Shown here one piece after another: positions 36,816 through 46,157 of a stretch of DNA of 64,000 nucleotides. Source of the DNA: UBA1926 sp036732005 (GTDB lineage: Bacteria > Planctomycetota > Phycisphaerae > Phycisphaerales > UBA1924); assembly GCA_036732005.1 (NCBI GenBank), contig DAINDF010000003.1:62001-126000 (forward strand), written 5' to 3'. A program made the translations under genes and the position numbers. Numbering within the stretch: the stretch's first letter is position 1; every line of letters starts with the position of its first letter. The notes beneath the pieces are model-generated. The model had not been told where the DNA came from, ran no database searches, and worked only from the letters and a program-made list of their open reading frames with translations.

Positions 36816-38146
36816 CGACGGTCGGGTGGCTGTGGATCGCCCTGGGGGCGGTGCTGCTGGGCGCGATCTTCTCGACGGTGCAGGTGGCGCTGCGCGCGGT
36901 CTCGCGCGTCGCGCTCGAAGAACTCGTCGGGGGCCCGCGCCGCGGGGGGGGTGAGGACGCGCGGCTGCCCCGCGCGCTCGAGGCGATCCTCGACGACCTC
37001 CCCGGGCACTCCGCCGCCGTCGCGGTGCCCCGGGTCATCGCAAACCTCCTGGTCGGCGTGGCGACTGTGCTCTGGGTCGCGGGGCTGCGCGGCGCCCCCG
37101 TGGTGGGGCTCGCCGAGGCCGGGATCGGCGTGCTCGGCGCGGCGGTGGTGATCTGGATCTCCGGGGTGGTGATCCCCTTCGCCATCGCCGAGCACGCCGC
37201 CGAGCGGGTCGTCGTGGCGTTCACCTGGCTGATCCGCGGCGCGACAATCGCGCTGGGTCCGCTCCGCCTGCTTGTGGGGTTCACCACCGAGGTGGTGCGC
37301 CGGCTTGCGGGCGAGGAGGCGAAGGACACCCCGGAGGCCCGCGAGGCCGAGCTGCTCAGCCTCGTCGAGGAGTCCGAGCGGGAGGGCGACCTGGACGAAT
37401 CGGCCCGCGAGATGATCGAGGCCGTGGTCGAGTTCCGGACGACGACGGTCGAGCAGATCATGACCCCGCGGACGGAGATCCAGGGGTTCCAGTACACCGA
37501 CGATCTCGACGCCGTCCGCCAAGCCGCCCGCGACGCAACGCACTCGCGCATCCCGGTCTACAACGAGAGCCTCGACAGCGTCGTGGGCGTGCTCTACCTC
37601 AAGGACCTGCTCCGCTGGCTCGTCTCCCACCGCCCAAGCGGCGAGGGGTTCCGCCTCAGCGATGTCCTCCGCAAGGCGACCTATGTCCCAGAGACCAAGA
37701 CCGTCCGCGAGTTGCTCGCCGAGCTGCTCGAGCAGAAGGTCCACATCGCCTTCGCGACCGACGAGTACGGCGGGCTGAGCGGGCTGGTGACCATCGAGGA
37801 CATCATCGAGGAGGTCTTCGGGGAGATCCGGGACGAGTACGAGCCCGAGGAGGAAGCCCAGCCCGTCGTCGTGATCGACGCGGCCGCCCGGGCCGCGGAG
37901 ATCGACGCACGGGCCGAGATCGACGAGGCCAACGACGAGCTGGAAACGATCGACCTCGAGCTCCCCGAGAACGACGACTGGGACACGGTCGGCGGGTTTG
38001 TCGTGACCACGATGGGCAAGATCCCCGATGCGGGGGAGACCCTCCGGCACGGGGGGCTGCTCGTCACGGTGCTCGAGGCCGAGCCTACTCGGGTGGTCAA
38101 GGTCCGGGTTGAGCACGCCGAACCGGGGATCCAGACCGAAGCCTGA
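36812..38146 (+). CDS. CorC/HlyC-family membrane protein with CBS domains
   Basis: 444 residues. An N-terminal CNNM/DUF21 membrane part has about four helices. Paired CBS domains follow (VEQIMTPRTEIQGFQ, SRIPVYNESLDSVVGVLYLKDLL, HIAFATDEYGGLSGLVTIEDIIEEVFGEI). The C-terminal CorC/HlyC transporter-associated domain follows an acidic linker (GGFVVTTMGKIPDAGE). Related proteins take part in Mg2+ efflux. Starts inside the ybeY stop. Confidence 0.92.
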   Translation: MTTVGWLWIALGAVLLGAIFSTVQVALRAVSRVALEELVGGPRRGGGEDARLPRALEAILDDLPGHSAAVAVPRVIANLLVGVATVLWVAGLRGAPVVGLAEAGIGVLGAAVVIWISGVVIPFAIAEHAAERVVVAFTWLIRGATIALGPLRLLVGFTTEVVRRLAGEEAKDTPEAREAELLSLVEESEREGDLDESAREMIEAVVEFRTTTVEQIMTPRTEIQGFQYTDDLDAVRQAARDATHSRIPVYNESLDSVVGVLYLKDLLRWLVSHRPSGEGFRLSDVLRKATYVPETKTVRELLAELLEQKVHIAFATDEYGGLSGLVTIEDIIEEVFGEIRDEYEPEEEAQPVVVIDAAARAAEIDARAEIDEANDELETIDLELPENDDWDTVGGFVVTTMGKIPDAGETLRHGGLLVTVLEAEPTRVVKVRVEHAEPGIQTEA

Positions 38147-38297
38147 CAGCCCGTTCGGGTGGGCCGCTGCCCCAGTCGGACTCGGGTAGTGCGCGATGGT
38201 GCGGGCGACCCGCGCCGTCCGCTTATCTCCCCCCGTTCCCCGAGCCGACCCAAACCGCATCCGCCCGGGCCCGGCCCGGCGGGCGCGCGGGAAGAGC

Positions 38298-39914
38298 ATG
38301 CGCAAACCAGGTGACAGCCATCCCGAGAGGTCGCACGCGCTCGACGCGGTCTGCCGCGTCGCGCTCGACCAGACGGCGATCGTGGCGATCACCGACGGCT
38401 CAGGCCGGATCACCTTCGTCAACAACAAGTTCTGCGAGATCAGCGGGTACACCCGGGATGAGTTGCTCGGACAGGACCACCGGATCCTCAATTCGGGGAC
38501 CCACCCGCGTGCGTACTTCGCCGAGATGTACCGGACGATCCACGGGGGCAAGGTCTGGCGGGGGGAGATCTGCAACCGGGCGAAGGGGGGCAACCTCTAC
38601 TGGGTGGACACGACCATCGTCCCCATCCCCGGCCCCGATGGTCGACCCGAGTGCTTCGTGGCGATCCGCTACGACATCACCGCCCGCATGCTCGCGATCG
38701 CCGACCGTGAGCAGGCGGCGGACACGATCCGCGAGGCGTGCGAGACGAAGGCCGAATTTCTGGCGAATGTGAGCCACGAGATCCGGACGCCGCTGACGGC
38801 GATCCTGGGCTTCGCCGGCCTGCTCGCGGGGGAGGGCCTCGACGACTCGGATCGGCGTCGGCACGCCGAGACCATCCGCCGCAACGGCGAGCACCTGCTC
38901 GCGATCGTCGACGACCTGCTGGACATGTCCAAGCTCGATGCGGGCGGGATCAAGGTCGAACGCGTCCCCGTCGCCTTGACGGACCTGCTCGCCGAGGTGG
39001 TCTGCCCCATGCGGCTGCGGGCCCAGAGCAAGGGGATCACGCTCGAGGTGGCGTTCGCGGGCGAGTCACCCCGCCTGATCCGCACCGACCCGGTCCGCCT
39101 GCGCCAGATCCTCTTCAATCTCCTCGGGAACGCGATCAAGTTCACGGACATCGGGAGCGTCCGCGTCGAGGTGGCGCTGGACGACCCCCGCCCGGGATGT
39201 GGGGTGCTGTCGATCCGGATTGTCGACACCGGGATCGGGATCGAGCCCGGGCAGATCGCCCGCATGTTCGCCCCGTTCTCGCAGGCCGATCAGACGACGA
39301 CGCGCCGCTTCGGGGGCACCGGGCTCGGGCTGCACATCTCGCAGTGCCTCGCGGGGCTGCTGGGCGGCGAGATCTCCGTGCGTTCCGAGCCCGGCGTCGG
39401 GAGCGTGTTCACGCTCAGGCTCCCCCTCGAAGCCGCGCCGGGGGAAGAGAGTCTCGACGCGGCCGAGGCGTCTCATCGCTTGGCGCGCGCCCAGGCCGAG
39501 AGTTCGTGCGCCGCGCAGGTCGCCCCGGTGAGCCTCGAGGGGGCGAGGGTCCTGCTGGCCGAGGACGGGCCCGACAACCAGCGGCTGATCACCTTCCTGC
39601 TGCGCAAGGCCGGGGCGGAGGTCTGCCTGGCGGAGACCGGGCACGCCGCGCTGGCACGCCTCGCCGAGGGGCCGCGGTTCGACGCGGTGCTGATGGATGT
39701 CCAGATGCCCGAACTGGACGGCCTGGAGGCGGCGCGACGGGCCCGGGCCCGCGGGCACACGATTCCGATCATCGCGCTGACGGCGCACGCGCTGGCCGAG
39801 GACCGGGAGAAGGCGCTCGCGGCCGGATGCGACGACCACCTGACCAAGCCGGTCGACGCGGACCGGCTCGTCCGCACGCTCCGCCGATGGATCGACCGCC
39901 GCGAGGCGGCCTGA
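38298..39914 (+). CDS. PAS-hybrid sensor histidine kinase with receiver domain
   Basis: 538 residues from ATG 38298 (after GGGAAGAGC), cytoplasmic with no membrane helix. Residues about 20-135 are a PAS/PAC sensor (ITFVNNKFCEISGYTRDELLGQ). HisKA carries the phosphorylated His in FLANVSHEIRTPLTAILGF. The HATPase_c has LLGNAIKFTD, DTGIGIEPGQ and GGTGLGLHI. The C-terminal receiver has the phosphoacceptor Asp in VLMDVQMPELDG. No separate response regulator or HPt gene is adjacent, so it is an orphan hybrid kinase. Confidence 0.93.
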   Translation: MRKPGDSHPERSHALDAVCRVALDQTAIVAITDGSGRITFVNNKFCEISGYTRDELLGQDHRILNSGTHPRAYFAEMYRTIHGGKVWRGEICNRAKGGNLYWVDTTIVPIPGPDGRPECFVAIRYDITARMLAIADREQAADTIREACETKAEFLANVSHEIRTPLTAILGFAGLLAGEGLDDSDRRRHAETIRRNGEHLLAIVDDLLDMSKLDAGGIKVERVPVALTDLLAEVVCPMRLRAQSKGITLEVAFAGESPRLIRTDPVRLRQILFNLLGNAIKFTDIGSVRVEVALDDPRPGCGVLSIRIVDTGIGIEPGQIARMFAPFSQADQTTTRRFGGTGLGLHISQCLAGLLGGEISVRSEPGVGSVFTLRLPLEAAPGEESLDAAEASHRLARAQAESSCAAQVAPVSLEGARVLLAEDGPDNQRLITFLLRKAGAEVCLAETGHAALARLAEGPRFDAVLMDVQMPELDGLEAARRARARGHTIPIIALTAHALAEDREKALAAGCDDHLTKPVDADRLVRTLRRWIDRREAA

Positions 39915-39947
39915 AGCCGGTAACCGCTGCCGCGTTTATCATCGGGC

Positions 39948-41585
39948 ATGCCCCAGGTCTTCACGCTCTTCAACACGCTCACCAACCGCGCCGAGGCGTT
40001 CGCCCCGGCGGACCCGTCGCTGGTCACCTTTTATTCGTGCGGGCCCACGGTCTACGACGACGCCCACATCGGGAACTTCCGCTCGTTCCTCGCGGCGGAC
40101 CTGCTCAGGCGGTTCCTCGAGAGCCCGCTCTGCGTGGTCGCCGGGCCCGGGGGCGAGCCCCACCGCGGGCCGCGGCGGGTGCTGCATGTCATGAACATCA
40201 CCGATGTCGGGCACATGACCGACGACGCCGACGCCGACGGCGGGGGCGAGGACAAGATGGCGCTGGCCGGGCAACGGATCGCTGAGGCGAAGAAGGCCGG
40301 CAAGATCCCAGAGGGCGTGGAGGTCGACGCGGGCGACCCGCGGGCGGTCGCCCGGTTCTTCACCGATCGGTTCCTCGAGGACGCCCGCCGGCTCGGGCTC
40401 AAGGTCGCGGCCGAGTCCGCCAAGGACGGCACGCTGATGCCCCGCGCGTCGGACCACATCGACGAGATGCGGGCGGTCATCGCGCGGCTGCTCGAGACCG
40501 GGGCCGCGTACGCCGCGGGGGAACCCGGCGCGCGGGCCGTCTACTTCGCGGTCCAGGCCTTCCCGGCGTACGGGGAGCTCTCGGGCAACACGCTCGACAA
40601 GCTCCGGGGCGGCGCGGGCGGGCGCGTGCTCAGCCATCACCAGTCGGAGAAGCGCCACGCGGGGGATTTCCTGCTCTGGAAGGAGGACGAGCGGCATCTC
40701 ATGAAATGGCCTGCGCCCGAGTCGCCCCAGACCGAGGGCTGGGGCCAGGGCTACCCCGGGTGGCACATCGAGTGCACCGCGATGTCGCTGGGCCGGCTCG
40801 TGCCGGGGGGGATGCGTCGCGTCCTCGCCGCCGCGGCGGCGGGCGACGCGGGGTCGATCCAGATCGATCTGCACTCCGGCGGGGAGGACAACATCTTCCC
40901 ACACCACGAGTGCGAGAACGCCCAGAGTTGCGCGCTCACAGGGGCCGACCGCTTCGCACGGCACTGGTTCCACGCCCGCTTCCTGATGGTCGAGGGGGCG
41001 AAGATGTCCAAGAGCAAGGGGACTTTCTACACCGCCCGCGACCTGTTCTCGCAGGGGCACGAGCCCGCGGCGGTCCGGCTCGAACTCATCAAGACGCATT
41101 ACCGCACCAACGCCGATTTCTCGGCCGAGGGGCTGCGGGCCGGCGCGCGGACGGTCGAGCGGCTCCGCCGGTTCGCCCAGTCCGCCCCGCCCGCCGGGAC
41201 GCTCGATTTGGACCACCCGCTCTGCGCCGCCTTCGCCGGCGCGTTGCACGACGACCTCAACATCGCGGGGGCCCTGGGCGAACTCAACAAGTGGCTGAAC
41301 ACGACCCCGAGCCCCACGCCCGCCGACGCCGTCGCCTTCGCGGCCGTGGAGCGCGTTCTCGGCCTGCTCGACCTGCCGCGGGCCGAGTCGACGCGGACGG
41401 AAATCGGCCTGTTTGGCCCCGGGGTCGAGCCCGACGCTCGGGTCGAGTCGTTGCTCGCCGCGCGCGCCGAGGCGCGAAAGGCCAGGGACTTTTCCCGCGC
41501 CGACGCGATCCGCGAAGAGCTCGCCGCGTTGGGCCTGGCGATCAAGGACGCGCCCGGGGGCAAGGTCGAGGTGACCCGCCGCTGA
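39948..41585 (+). CDS. cysS: Cysteinyl-tRNA synthetase
   Basis: Charges tRNA-Cys. 545 residues. The HIGH-type motif is read as HIGN (CGPTVYDDAHIGNFRS). The zinc and substrate Cys/His are in GWHIECTAMS and GGEDNIFPHHECENAQ. KMSKSKG is intact and the C-terminal DALR-like helices are present. The protein is somewhat longer than typical owing to insertions around residues 60-110 and 215-240. HIGN variants are known in this enzyme family. It starts 33 bases after the kinase gene. Confidence 0.95.
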   Translation: MPQVFTLFNTLTNRAEAFAPADPSLVTFYSCGPTVYDDAHIGNFRSFLAADLLRRFLESPLCVVAGPGGEPHRGPRRVLHVMNITDVGHMTDDADADGGGEDKMALAGQRIAEAKKAGKIPEGVEVDAGDPRAVARFFTDRFLEDARRLGLKVAAESAKDGTLMPRASDHIDEMRAVIARLLETGAAYAAGEPGARAVYFAVQAFPAYGELSGNTLDKLRGGAGGRVLSHHQSEKRHAGDFLLWKEDERHLMKWPAPESPQTEGWGQGYPGWHIECTAMSLGRLVPGGMRRVLAAAAAGDAGSIQIDLHSGGEDNIFPHHECENAQSCALTGADRFARHWFHARFLMVEGAKMSKSKGTFYTARDLFSQGHEPAAVRLELIKTHYRTNADFSAEGLRAGARTVERLRRFAQSAPPAGTLDLDHPLCAAFAGALHDDLNIAGALGELNKWLNTTPSPTPADAVAFAAVERVLGLLDLPRAESTRTEIGLFGPGVEPDARVESLLAARAEARKARDFSRADAIREELAALGLAIKDAPGGKVEVTRR

Positions 41586-41586
41586 G

Positions 41587-42078
41587 TCAGGGCCCGGGCA
41601 GGAGGGCCTCGCCCGCGGCCCAGGCGAGGAGCCCGAGCGCGAGCAGGGCGATCGGCATCGAGGCACCGAACCAGAACCAGCAGGCCGGGCCGTGGGCGAT
41701 CCGGTGCCGCCGGGCGACGATCGACGCCGCCGCGACCAGCCCGAGCATCGAGAGCCCCGCGGCGAGGCCCGCCGCGGCGAGGTTCGAGGTGGTGACCGCA
41801 CCGTGGCGGGCGTGGGCAACCATCACCCACCCCAGCCCGGCGGCGACCCCGAGGCCCGAGACGACCATCACCGCGATCAGCAACGAGGCAACCACGGGTG
41901 TCCGGCGCCGGAGCACCGAGCCCGGCCCGGGCGATTCGAGCCGCCAGGCGGGGTGGAGCGATCCCCCGCATTCGGGGCAGCGGTCGCCCTCCAGCCCCGC
42001 GGTGTCGTACGCGCACCCGGGGCAACGGGGGGCCCCCGGGCTGGCCCACCGCTTCATCATGGACAGGACCCGGCCCAT
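41587..42078 (-). CDS. Zinc-ribbon membrane protein
   Basis: 163 residues. An N-terminal ribbon CPGCAYDTAGLEGDRCPECGGSL is followed by four hydrophobic helices. This CxxCxYD...CPECG plus membrane layout is frequent in planctomycetes. Function unknown. It is convergent with cysS, one base apart, and divergent from lptF/G. Confidence 0.8.
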   Translation of the reverse strand: MGRVLSMMKRWASPGAPRCPGCAYDTAGLEGDRCPECGGSLHPAWRLESPGPGSVLRRRTPVVASLLIAVMVVSGLGVAAGLGWVMVAHARHGAVTTSNLAAAGLAAGLSMLGLVAAASIVARRHRIAHGPACWFWFGASMPIALLALGLLAWAAGEALLPGP

Positions 42079-42143
42079 GCGCCCAGTCTGCCGGCGGGCG
42101 TCCTCCCGTTCAAGGGCCTGCCCGGGTCTATGCTGTCACGCGG

Positions 42144-43826
42144 ATGCCGTGGCTTCTCTGGCGTTACACCCTGGTCGAACTCTGGCGGGTGCTGCTGATC
42201 TGCACGGCGGTGCTCGTGTCGGTGATCGCGTTCGCCGCGGCGGTGAAGCCCCTCGCCGAGGGGAGCCTGTCCCCTTCAGGGGCGATCCGGTTCATGCTGC
42301 TGGCGGTTCCCCCGATGCTGGCGTACGCGCTCCCGTTCGCGGCGGGGTTCGCGGCGTCGCTGACCTACCACCGGATGGCCCAGGACAACGAGACGATCGC
42401 CGCCCATTCGGGGGGTGTCTCGCACCGGGTGCTCCTGGTGCCGGCGCTGATCACAGGCCTGACCCTCGCGGGGGGGATGGTCGCCCTGAACGAGTGGATC
42501 ATCCCCCGGTTCCTGCGGTCGATGGAGCGGATGATCACGCTGGATGTAGCGCAGATCATGATCCGCCAGATCGAGCGTGGGCAGGCGGCCCAGCTCGGCA
42601 ATGTCATGTTCCACGCGGACCGGATCGACGAGATCGACCCCCCGGCCGACTCGATCGCCCGGCAGGTCTTCCTGTTGCACCGGGTCGCGGCGGTGCAGAT
42701 GAACGACGAGGGCGCGGTGGTCAACGACGCGACGGTGCGTCAGGCGTGGATCGTGCTCGCGCCCGACCCGGACGAGCCGAACAACACGCTGTGCGGCATC
42801 CAGTTCGTCGACGGGGTGGGGTTCCTCGCCGAGGGCGGGCTGCGGCAGATCGACTCGGCCCGGCCCCGTCCGATCGAGATCCCCGATGCGTTCGAGGACG
42901 ACCCGAAGTATCTCACCTTCACGGAGCTGCGTGAGCTGCGGGGGGACCCGGACCGGATGGGCTTCATCGACGCGCGCCGGCTCCGGCTGGCCGAGCGGGT
43001 CGCGATGCGCGATGTGGACCGCCAGCTGGAGCGTGACCTCGGGGGCGCGGGCCGGCTCAAGCTGCTGGGCGAGGGCGGGCGGCGGTACGAGGTCGCCGCG
43101 GACGGGGCGAGGCAGACGCAGGCGGGGGCCTGGTTCCTGACGCGGGGGGCGGGCCCGGTGCAGGTGCGCCGGTTCGAGCCCGACGACACGGGCAATCTGC
43201 GGGTGTACACCGACACGGCCGAGCAGTCGTGGGTGCGCCTCGAGCAGACGGGCTCGGGGTCGAGCGACTCGGTGTTCGGCGGGACGGCCGAGGCGTTGTC
43301 GCTCCGGTTTGCGCTGCAACTGGTGAATGTGCGGACGGAGAGCGCGGGCGGGGTGCCGACGGAGCGGCCCCAGCGCGACTTCCAGGGGCTGCGTCTGGTC
43401 AACGACCCGCTCGCCGAGCACGCGGCGCTGCCCAGCGCCGCGCTTCTGGAGCGGGCGGCAGCGATGGAGGCGGCCTCGGAATCGTCTCCGGCGATCGAGA
43501 CCGCGGCGTCGGAGCTGCGCAAGAGCCTGGCCAAGCTGCAACGCGAGATCACGAGCAAGCAGCACGAGCGGATGGCGATGGCGGCCGCGGGCGCGGTGAT
43601 GATCGCGCTCGGCGCGGTCTGCGCGCTGCGCCACCGCGAGAGCCTCCCGCTGGTCGTGTACCTCTGGTCGTTCTTCCCGGCGCTTGCGATGATCCTGCTG
43701 ATCTCCTCCGGGCAGCAGCATACGCACAGCCGCGATGTGTTCTCCGGGCTGATCATCCTGTGGATCGGCGTTGTCGGGGTCGCCTTCCTCGCCCTGTTCT
43801 GGTTCGCCCGGCTGGCCCGGCACTGA
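42144..43826 (+). CDS. LptF/LptG-family LPS-export permease (first)
   Basis: 560 residues. Three N-terminal membrane helices open WRYTLVELWRVLLICTAVLVS. A large periplasmic beta-jellyroll-like region spans about 120-470, and three C-terminal helices follow. The YjgP/YjgQ pattern (NEWIIPRFLRSMERM, AAGAVMIALGAVCALRHRES) identifies a half of the LptB2FG transporter that extracts LPS from the inner membrane. It is long for the family because of an expanded periplasmic part. It is followed closely by an ArnT-like transferase, PAP2 and a second permease. Confidence 0.88.
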   Translation: MPWLLWRYTLVELWRVLLICTAVLVSVIAFAAAVKPLAEGSLSPSGAIRFMLLAVPPMLAYALPFAAGFAASLTYHRMAQDNETIAAHSGGVSHRVLLVPALITGLTLAGGMVALNEWIIPRFLRSMERMITLDVAQIMIRQIERGQAAQLGNVMFHADRIDEIDPPADSIARQVFLLHRVAAVQMNDEGAVVNDATVRQAWIVLAPDPDEPNNTLCGIQFVDGVGFLAEGGLRQIDSARPRPIEIPDAFEDDPKYLTFTELRELRGDPDRMGFIDARRLRLAERVAMRDVDRQLERDLGGAGRLKLLGEGGRRYEVAADGARQTQAGAWFLTRGAGPVQVRRFEPDDTGNLRVYTDTAEQSWVRLEQTGSGSSDSVFGGTAEALSLRFALQLVNVRTESAGGVPTERPQRDFQGLRLVNDPLAEHAALPSAALLERAAAMEAASESSPAIETAASELRKSLAKLQREITSKQHERMAMAAAGAVMIALGAVCALRHRESLPLVVYLWSFFPALAMILLISSGQQHTHSRDVFSGLIILWIGVVGVAFLALFWFARLARH

Positions 43827-43832
43827 CGCCCC

Positions 43833-45452
43833 GTGAATGACGCGACCCCCGCCAACCCGCCCCTCGACCCGCCCGCCCTGGCCTCCCGGCGGACGCTGCG
43901 CTGGGCGGATGCGTGGTGGCCAACGATCGCGTTCATCGCGGCGCTCACCGCGGCGAGGCTGGCATTCCTGGTCTTCTTCAACCCGTTCACGCTCATCGAG
44001 GACGAGGCCCACTACTGGGAGTGGAGCCGCCGACTCGGACTCTCGTACTACTCCAAGGGCCCGGGCGTGGCGTGGGCGATCGCCGCCTCGACCGGGCTGT
44101 TCGGGGACACGGAGTGGGCGGTCAGGCTGCCCGCAGTGCTCGCGTCGGCGGTCGGTTCGCTGGCGTGCGCGGGGCTTGCGCGGGATATTTTCCGGGACCG
44201 CCGGGTCGCGCTGCTCGCCGCGGTCGCCTACCAGTGCCTGCCCGGGGTGTTCGTCACGGGGCTGTTCATGACGATCGACGGGCCCTACCTCGCGTGCTGG
44301 GCGCTCGCGTCGTGGGCCGGGTGGAACGCGCTGACGGCGCGGAGCCGGTTCGCCTGGCCCGCCCTGGGCCTGGCGTTCGCGGCGGGGTTCCTGTTCAAGT
44401 ACACGATGGTGCTCTTCCCGCTCGGGCTCGCCGTCTTCGCGCTCGTACGCTGGCGTCACCTGCGATCCGCACCGTGTCCCTGGATCGGGCTCGGGCTGCT
44501 CACCGCCTTGCTCGGGGTGCTCCCCATCGGGATCTGGAACGCGACGCACGGGTGGCCGACGGTGCGGCACCTCCTCGGACACCTTGGACTGCCTGGCGGG
44601 GATGTCCCCCCGACCCACCACGCGGGCGAACCGTGGCGGTACGACCCCGTGTGGACGCTCGAGTTCTTCGGGCTGCAGTTCGCCGCGGCGGGCGCGGTCT
44701 TCCCGTTCGTGGTGCTTGGGTTCATCAACAAGCGCAAGGCCGCGCGGCGGGGGAACGCGGGGTGGCGCGCGGCGGGGCCCGCGTATCTGTTCGCGCTCGC
44801 CCTGCCGATGATCGCGTTCTACCTGGGCGTCTCGTTCTTCACGCGGATCGAGGCGAACTGGGCCATGGCGGCGTTCGTGTCGCTGGCGCCCGCGGCGGCG
44901 TGGACGGCGCTGGACGGGCTGCACCGGGGCGACGGGCCGATCCGCTTTGTGTGGGGCCTCTGCCTGGCAATCCTCGCGGTGATGGTCGTGGGCACCCCGG
45001 TCGCCGCGGCGCTCGTGCGGCGCGACCCGCCCCCGGCGGTCTTCGCCCGCCTGAGGCCGATCACGGCGTTTGCCGGGCAGGCGGCGGCGCTCGGCGAGCG
45101 GCTCGGCGCCGAGACGGGCCTCGAACCGGCCTACATCGCGATCCACTACGGGCGGGCCAGCCAGATGGCGTTCTACCTGCCCGGCCGCCCTGTGACCTAC
45201 GCGGCGAGCGCGCACTTCGGCGACGGACGCCGGACCCAGTACGACCTCTGGCCCCAGACCGACCTTGCCAACCCCGAGGTCACCGAGCGGCTCCGGGGGC
45301 GTCCCGCGGTGCTCTTCGACGGGACGGAGGCGGACTGGCGCCGGTTCTTCGACCGGGTCGTGAACCTGGGCCCCCTGCCCGGCGAGCCCAAGAAGAACCG
45401 ACCCGTGCTGCTGGGGTACGGCTACCACGGGCTGCGGGAGGCCCGCCCATGA
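43833..45452 (+). CDS. ArnT-like glycosyltransferase family 39 membrane protein
   Basis: 539 residues with about eleven membrane helices. The acidic catalytic loop after the first helix reads EDEAHYWEWSRRLGLSYYSKGPG. This is the GT39/ArnT-type motif that binds lipid-phosphate-linked sugars. Such enzymes add sugars to lipid A or proteins on the periplasmic face. GTG start at 43833, six bases after lptF/G. Its end overlaps the PAP2 gene (ATGA). The setting favours a lipid A or LPS substrate. Confidence 0.85.
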   Translation: MNDATPANPPLDPPALASRRTLRWADAWWPTIAFIAALTAARLAFLVFFNPFTLIEDEAHYWEWSRRLGLSYYSKGPGVAWAIAASTGLFGDTEWAVRLPAVLASAVGSLACAGLARDIFRDRRVALLAAVAYQCLPGVFVTGLFMTIDGPYLACWALASWAGWNALTARSRFAWPALGLAFAAGFLFKYTMVLFPLGLAVFALVRWRHLRSAPCPWIGLGLLTALLGVLPIGIWNATHGWPTVRHLLGHLGLPGGDVPPTHHAGEPWRYDPVWTLEFFGLQFAAAGAVFPFVVLGFINKRKAARRGNAGWRAAGPAYLFALALPMIAFYLGVSFFTRIEANWAMAAFVSLAPAAAWTALDGLHRGDGPIRFVWGLCLAILAVMVVGTPVAAALVRRDPPPAVFARLRPITAFAGQAAALGERLGAETGLEPAYIAIHYGRASQMAFYLPGRPVTYAASAHFGDGRRTQYDLWPQTDLANPEVTERLRGRPAVLFDGTEADWRRFFDRVVNLGPLPGEPKKNRPVLLGYGYHGLREARP

Positions 45453-46132
45453 TCGCCCCGCCCCCGATGCACCGAAGGCGCTGGTTCCGCCCCGCGGCCC
45501 TCTGGGCGGCGCTGTTCGCGGTCGCCCTGCTCCTCGACCGGCCGGTCTACCACCTGCTGCTCGCCCCCGGGACCCGCCACGAGGACCTCGCCCAGGTCTT
45601 CCGCCAGTTGGGCTACCTGCCGACCTGGCTGATCATCGCCTTGCTCGTGTGGATCCACGACCGGCACGCCCCGCCCCGTCCGCGCGGGCTGCAGGCCCCG
45701 GGCCCGGCGAGGCCCCCGCACCACCGGGCCGGGTTGATCACGCTCGCGGCCCTGCTCGCGGGGGCGCTGGCGAACATCCTCAAGCCGCTGATCGGACGGT
45801 CGCGCCCCGACGCGGAGGGGCTGACCCACTTCCAGCCTCGACCGGCGTGGCTCTGGGGCGAGAGCGGGGAGTTGGGCCTGGGGCTCCCGAGCGGGCACAC
45901 CGCGGTGGCGTTCGGCGCGTGCGGGATGGTCGCGCTGCTCTTCCCCGCGTGGCGCGTCCCGATGCTCCTGCTGGCGAGCGGGTGCGCCCTGACCCGGGTG
46001 CTCGCGGGGGCGCACGCGTTCAGCGACACCGTCGCGGCGGCGGGGCTGGGGCTCGCGGTCGCGGGCTGGCTGCACGCCCGGGGAGAGGGCCCGCGTCGCG
46101 GCCCGGGCGGCGGGCTGCTCCCGCCGGGCTGA
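45449..46132 (+). CDS. PAP2-family lipid phosphatase
   Basis: 227 residues with about six membrane helices. The three PAP2 motifs are present: KPLIGRSRP, PSGHT and TRVLAGAHAFSD. The enzyme hydrolyses lipid phosphates or pyrophosphates at the outer face of the inner membrane. It could recycle the lipid carrier released by the neighbouring GT39 enzyme or trim lipid A phosphates. The start overlaps the previous stop (ATGA). Confidence 0.9.
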   Translation: MIAPPPMHRRRWFRPAALWAALFAVALLLDRPVYHLLLAPGTRHEDLAQVFRQLGYLPTWLIIALLVWIHDRHAPPRPRGLQAPGPARPPHHRAGLITLAALLAGALANILKPLIGRSRPDAEGLTHFQPRPAWLWGESGELGLGLPSGHTAVAFGACGMVALLFPAWRVPMLLLASGCALTRVLAGAHAFSDTVAAAGLGLAVAGWLHARGEGPRRGPGGGLLPPG

Positions 46133-46157
46133 ACGGGGGGCTTAGACTCTCCCGTCC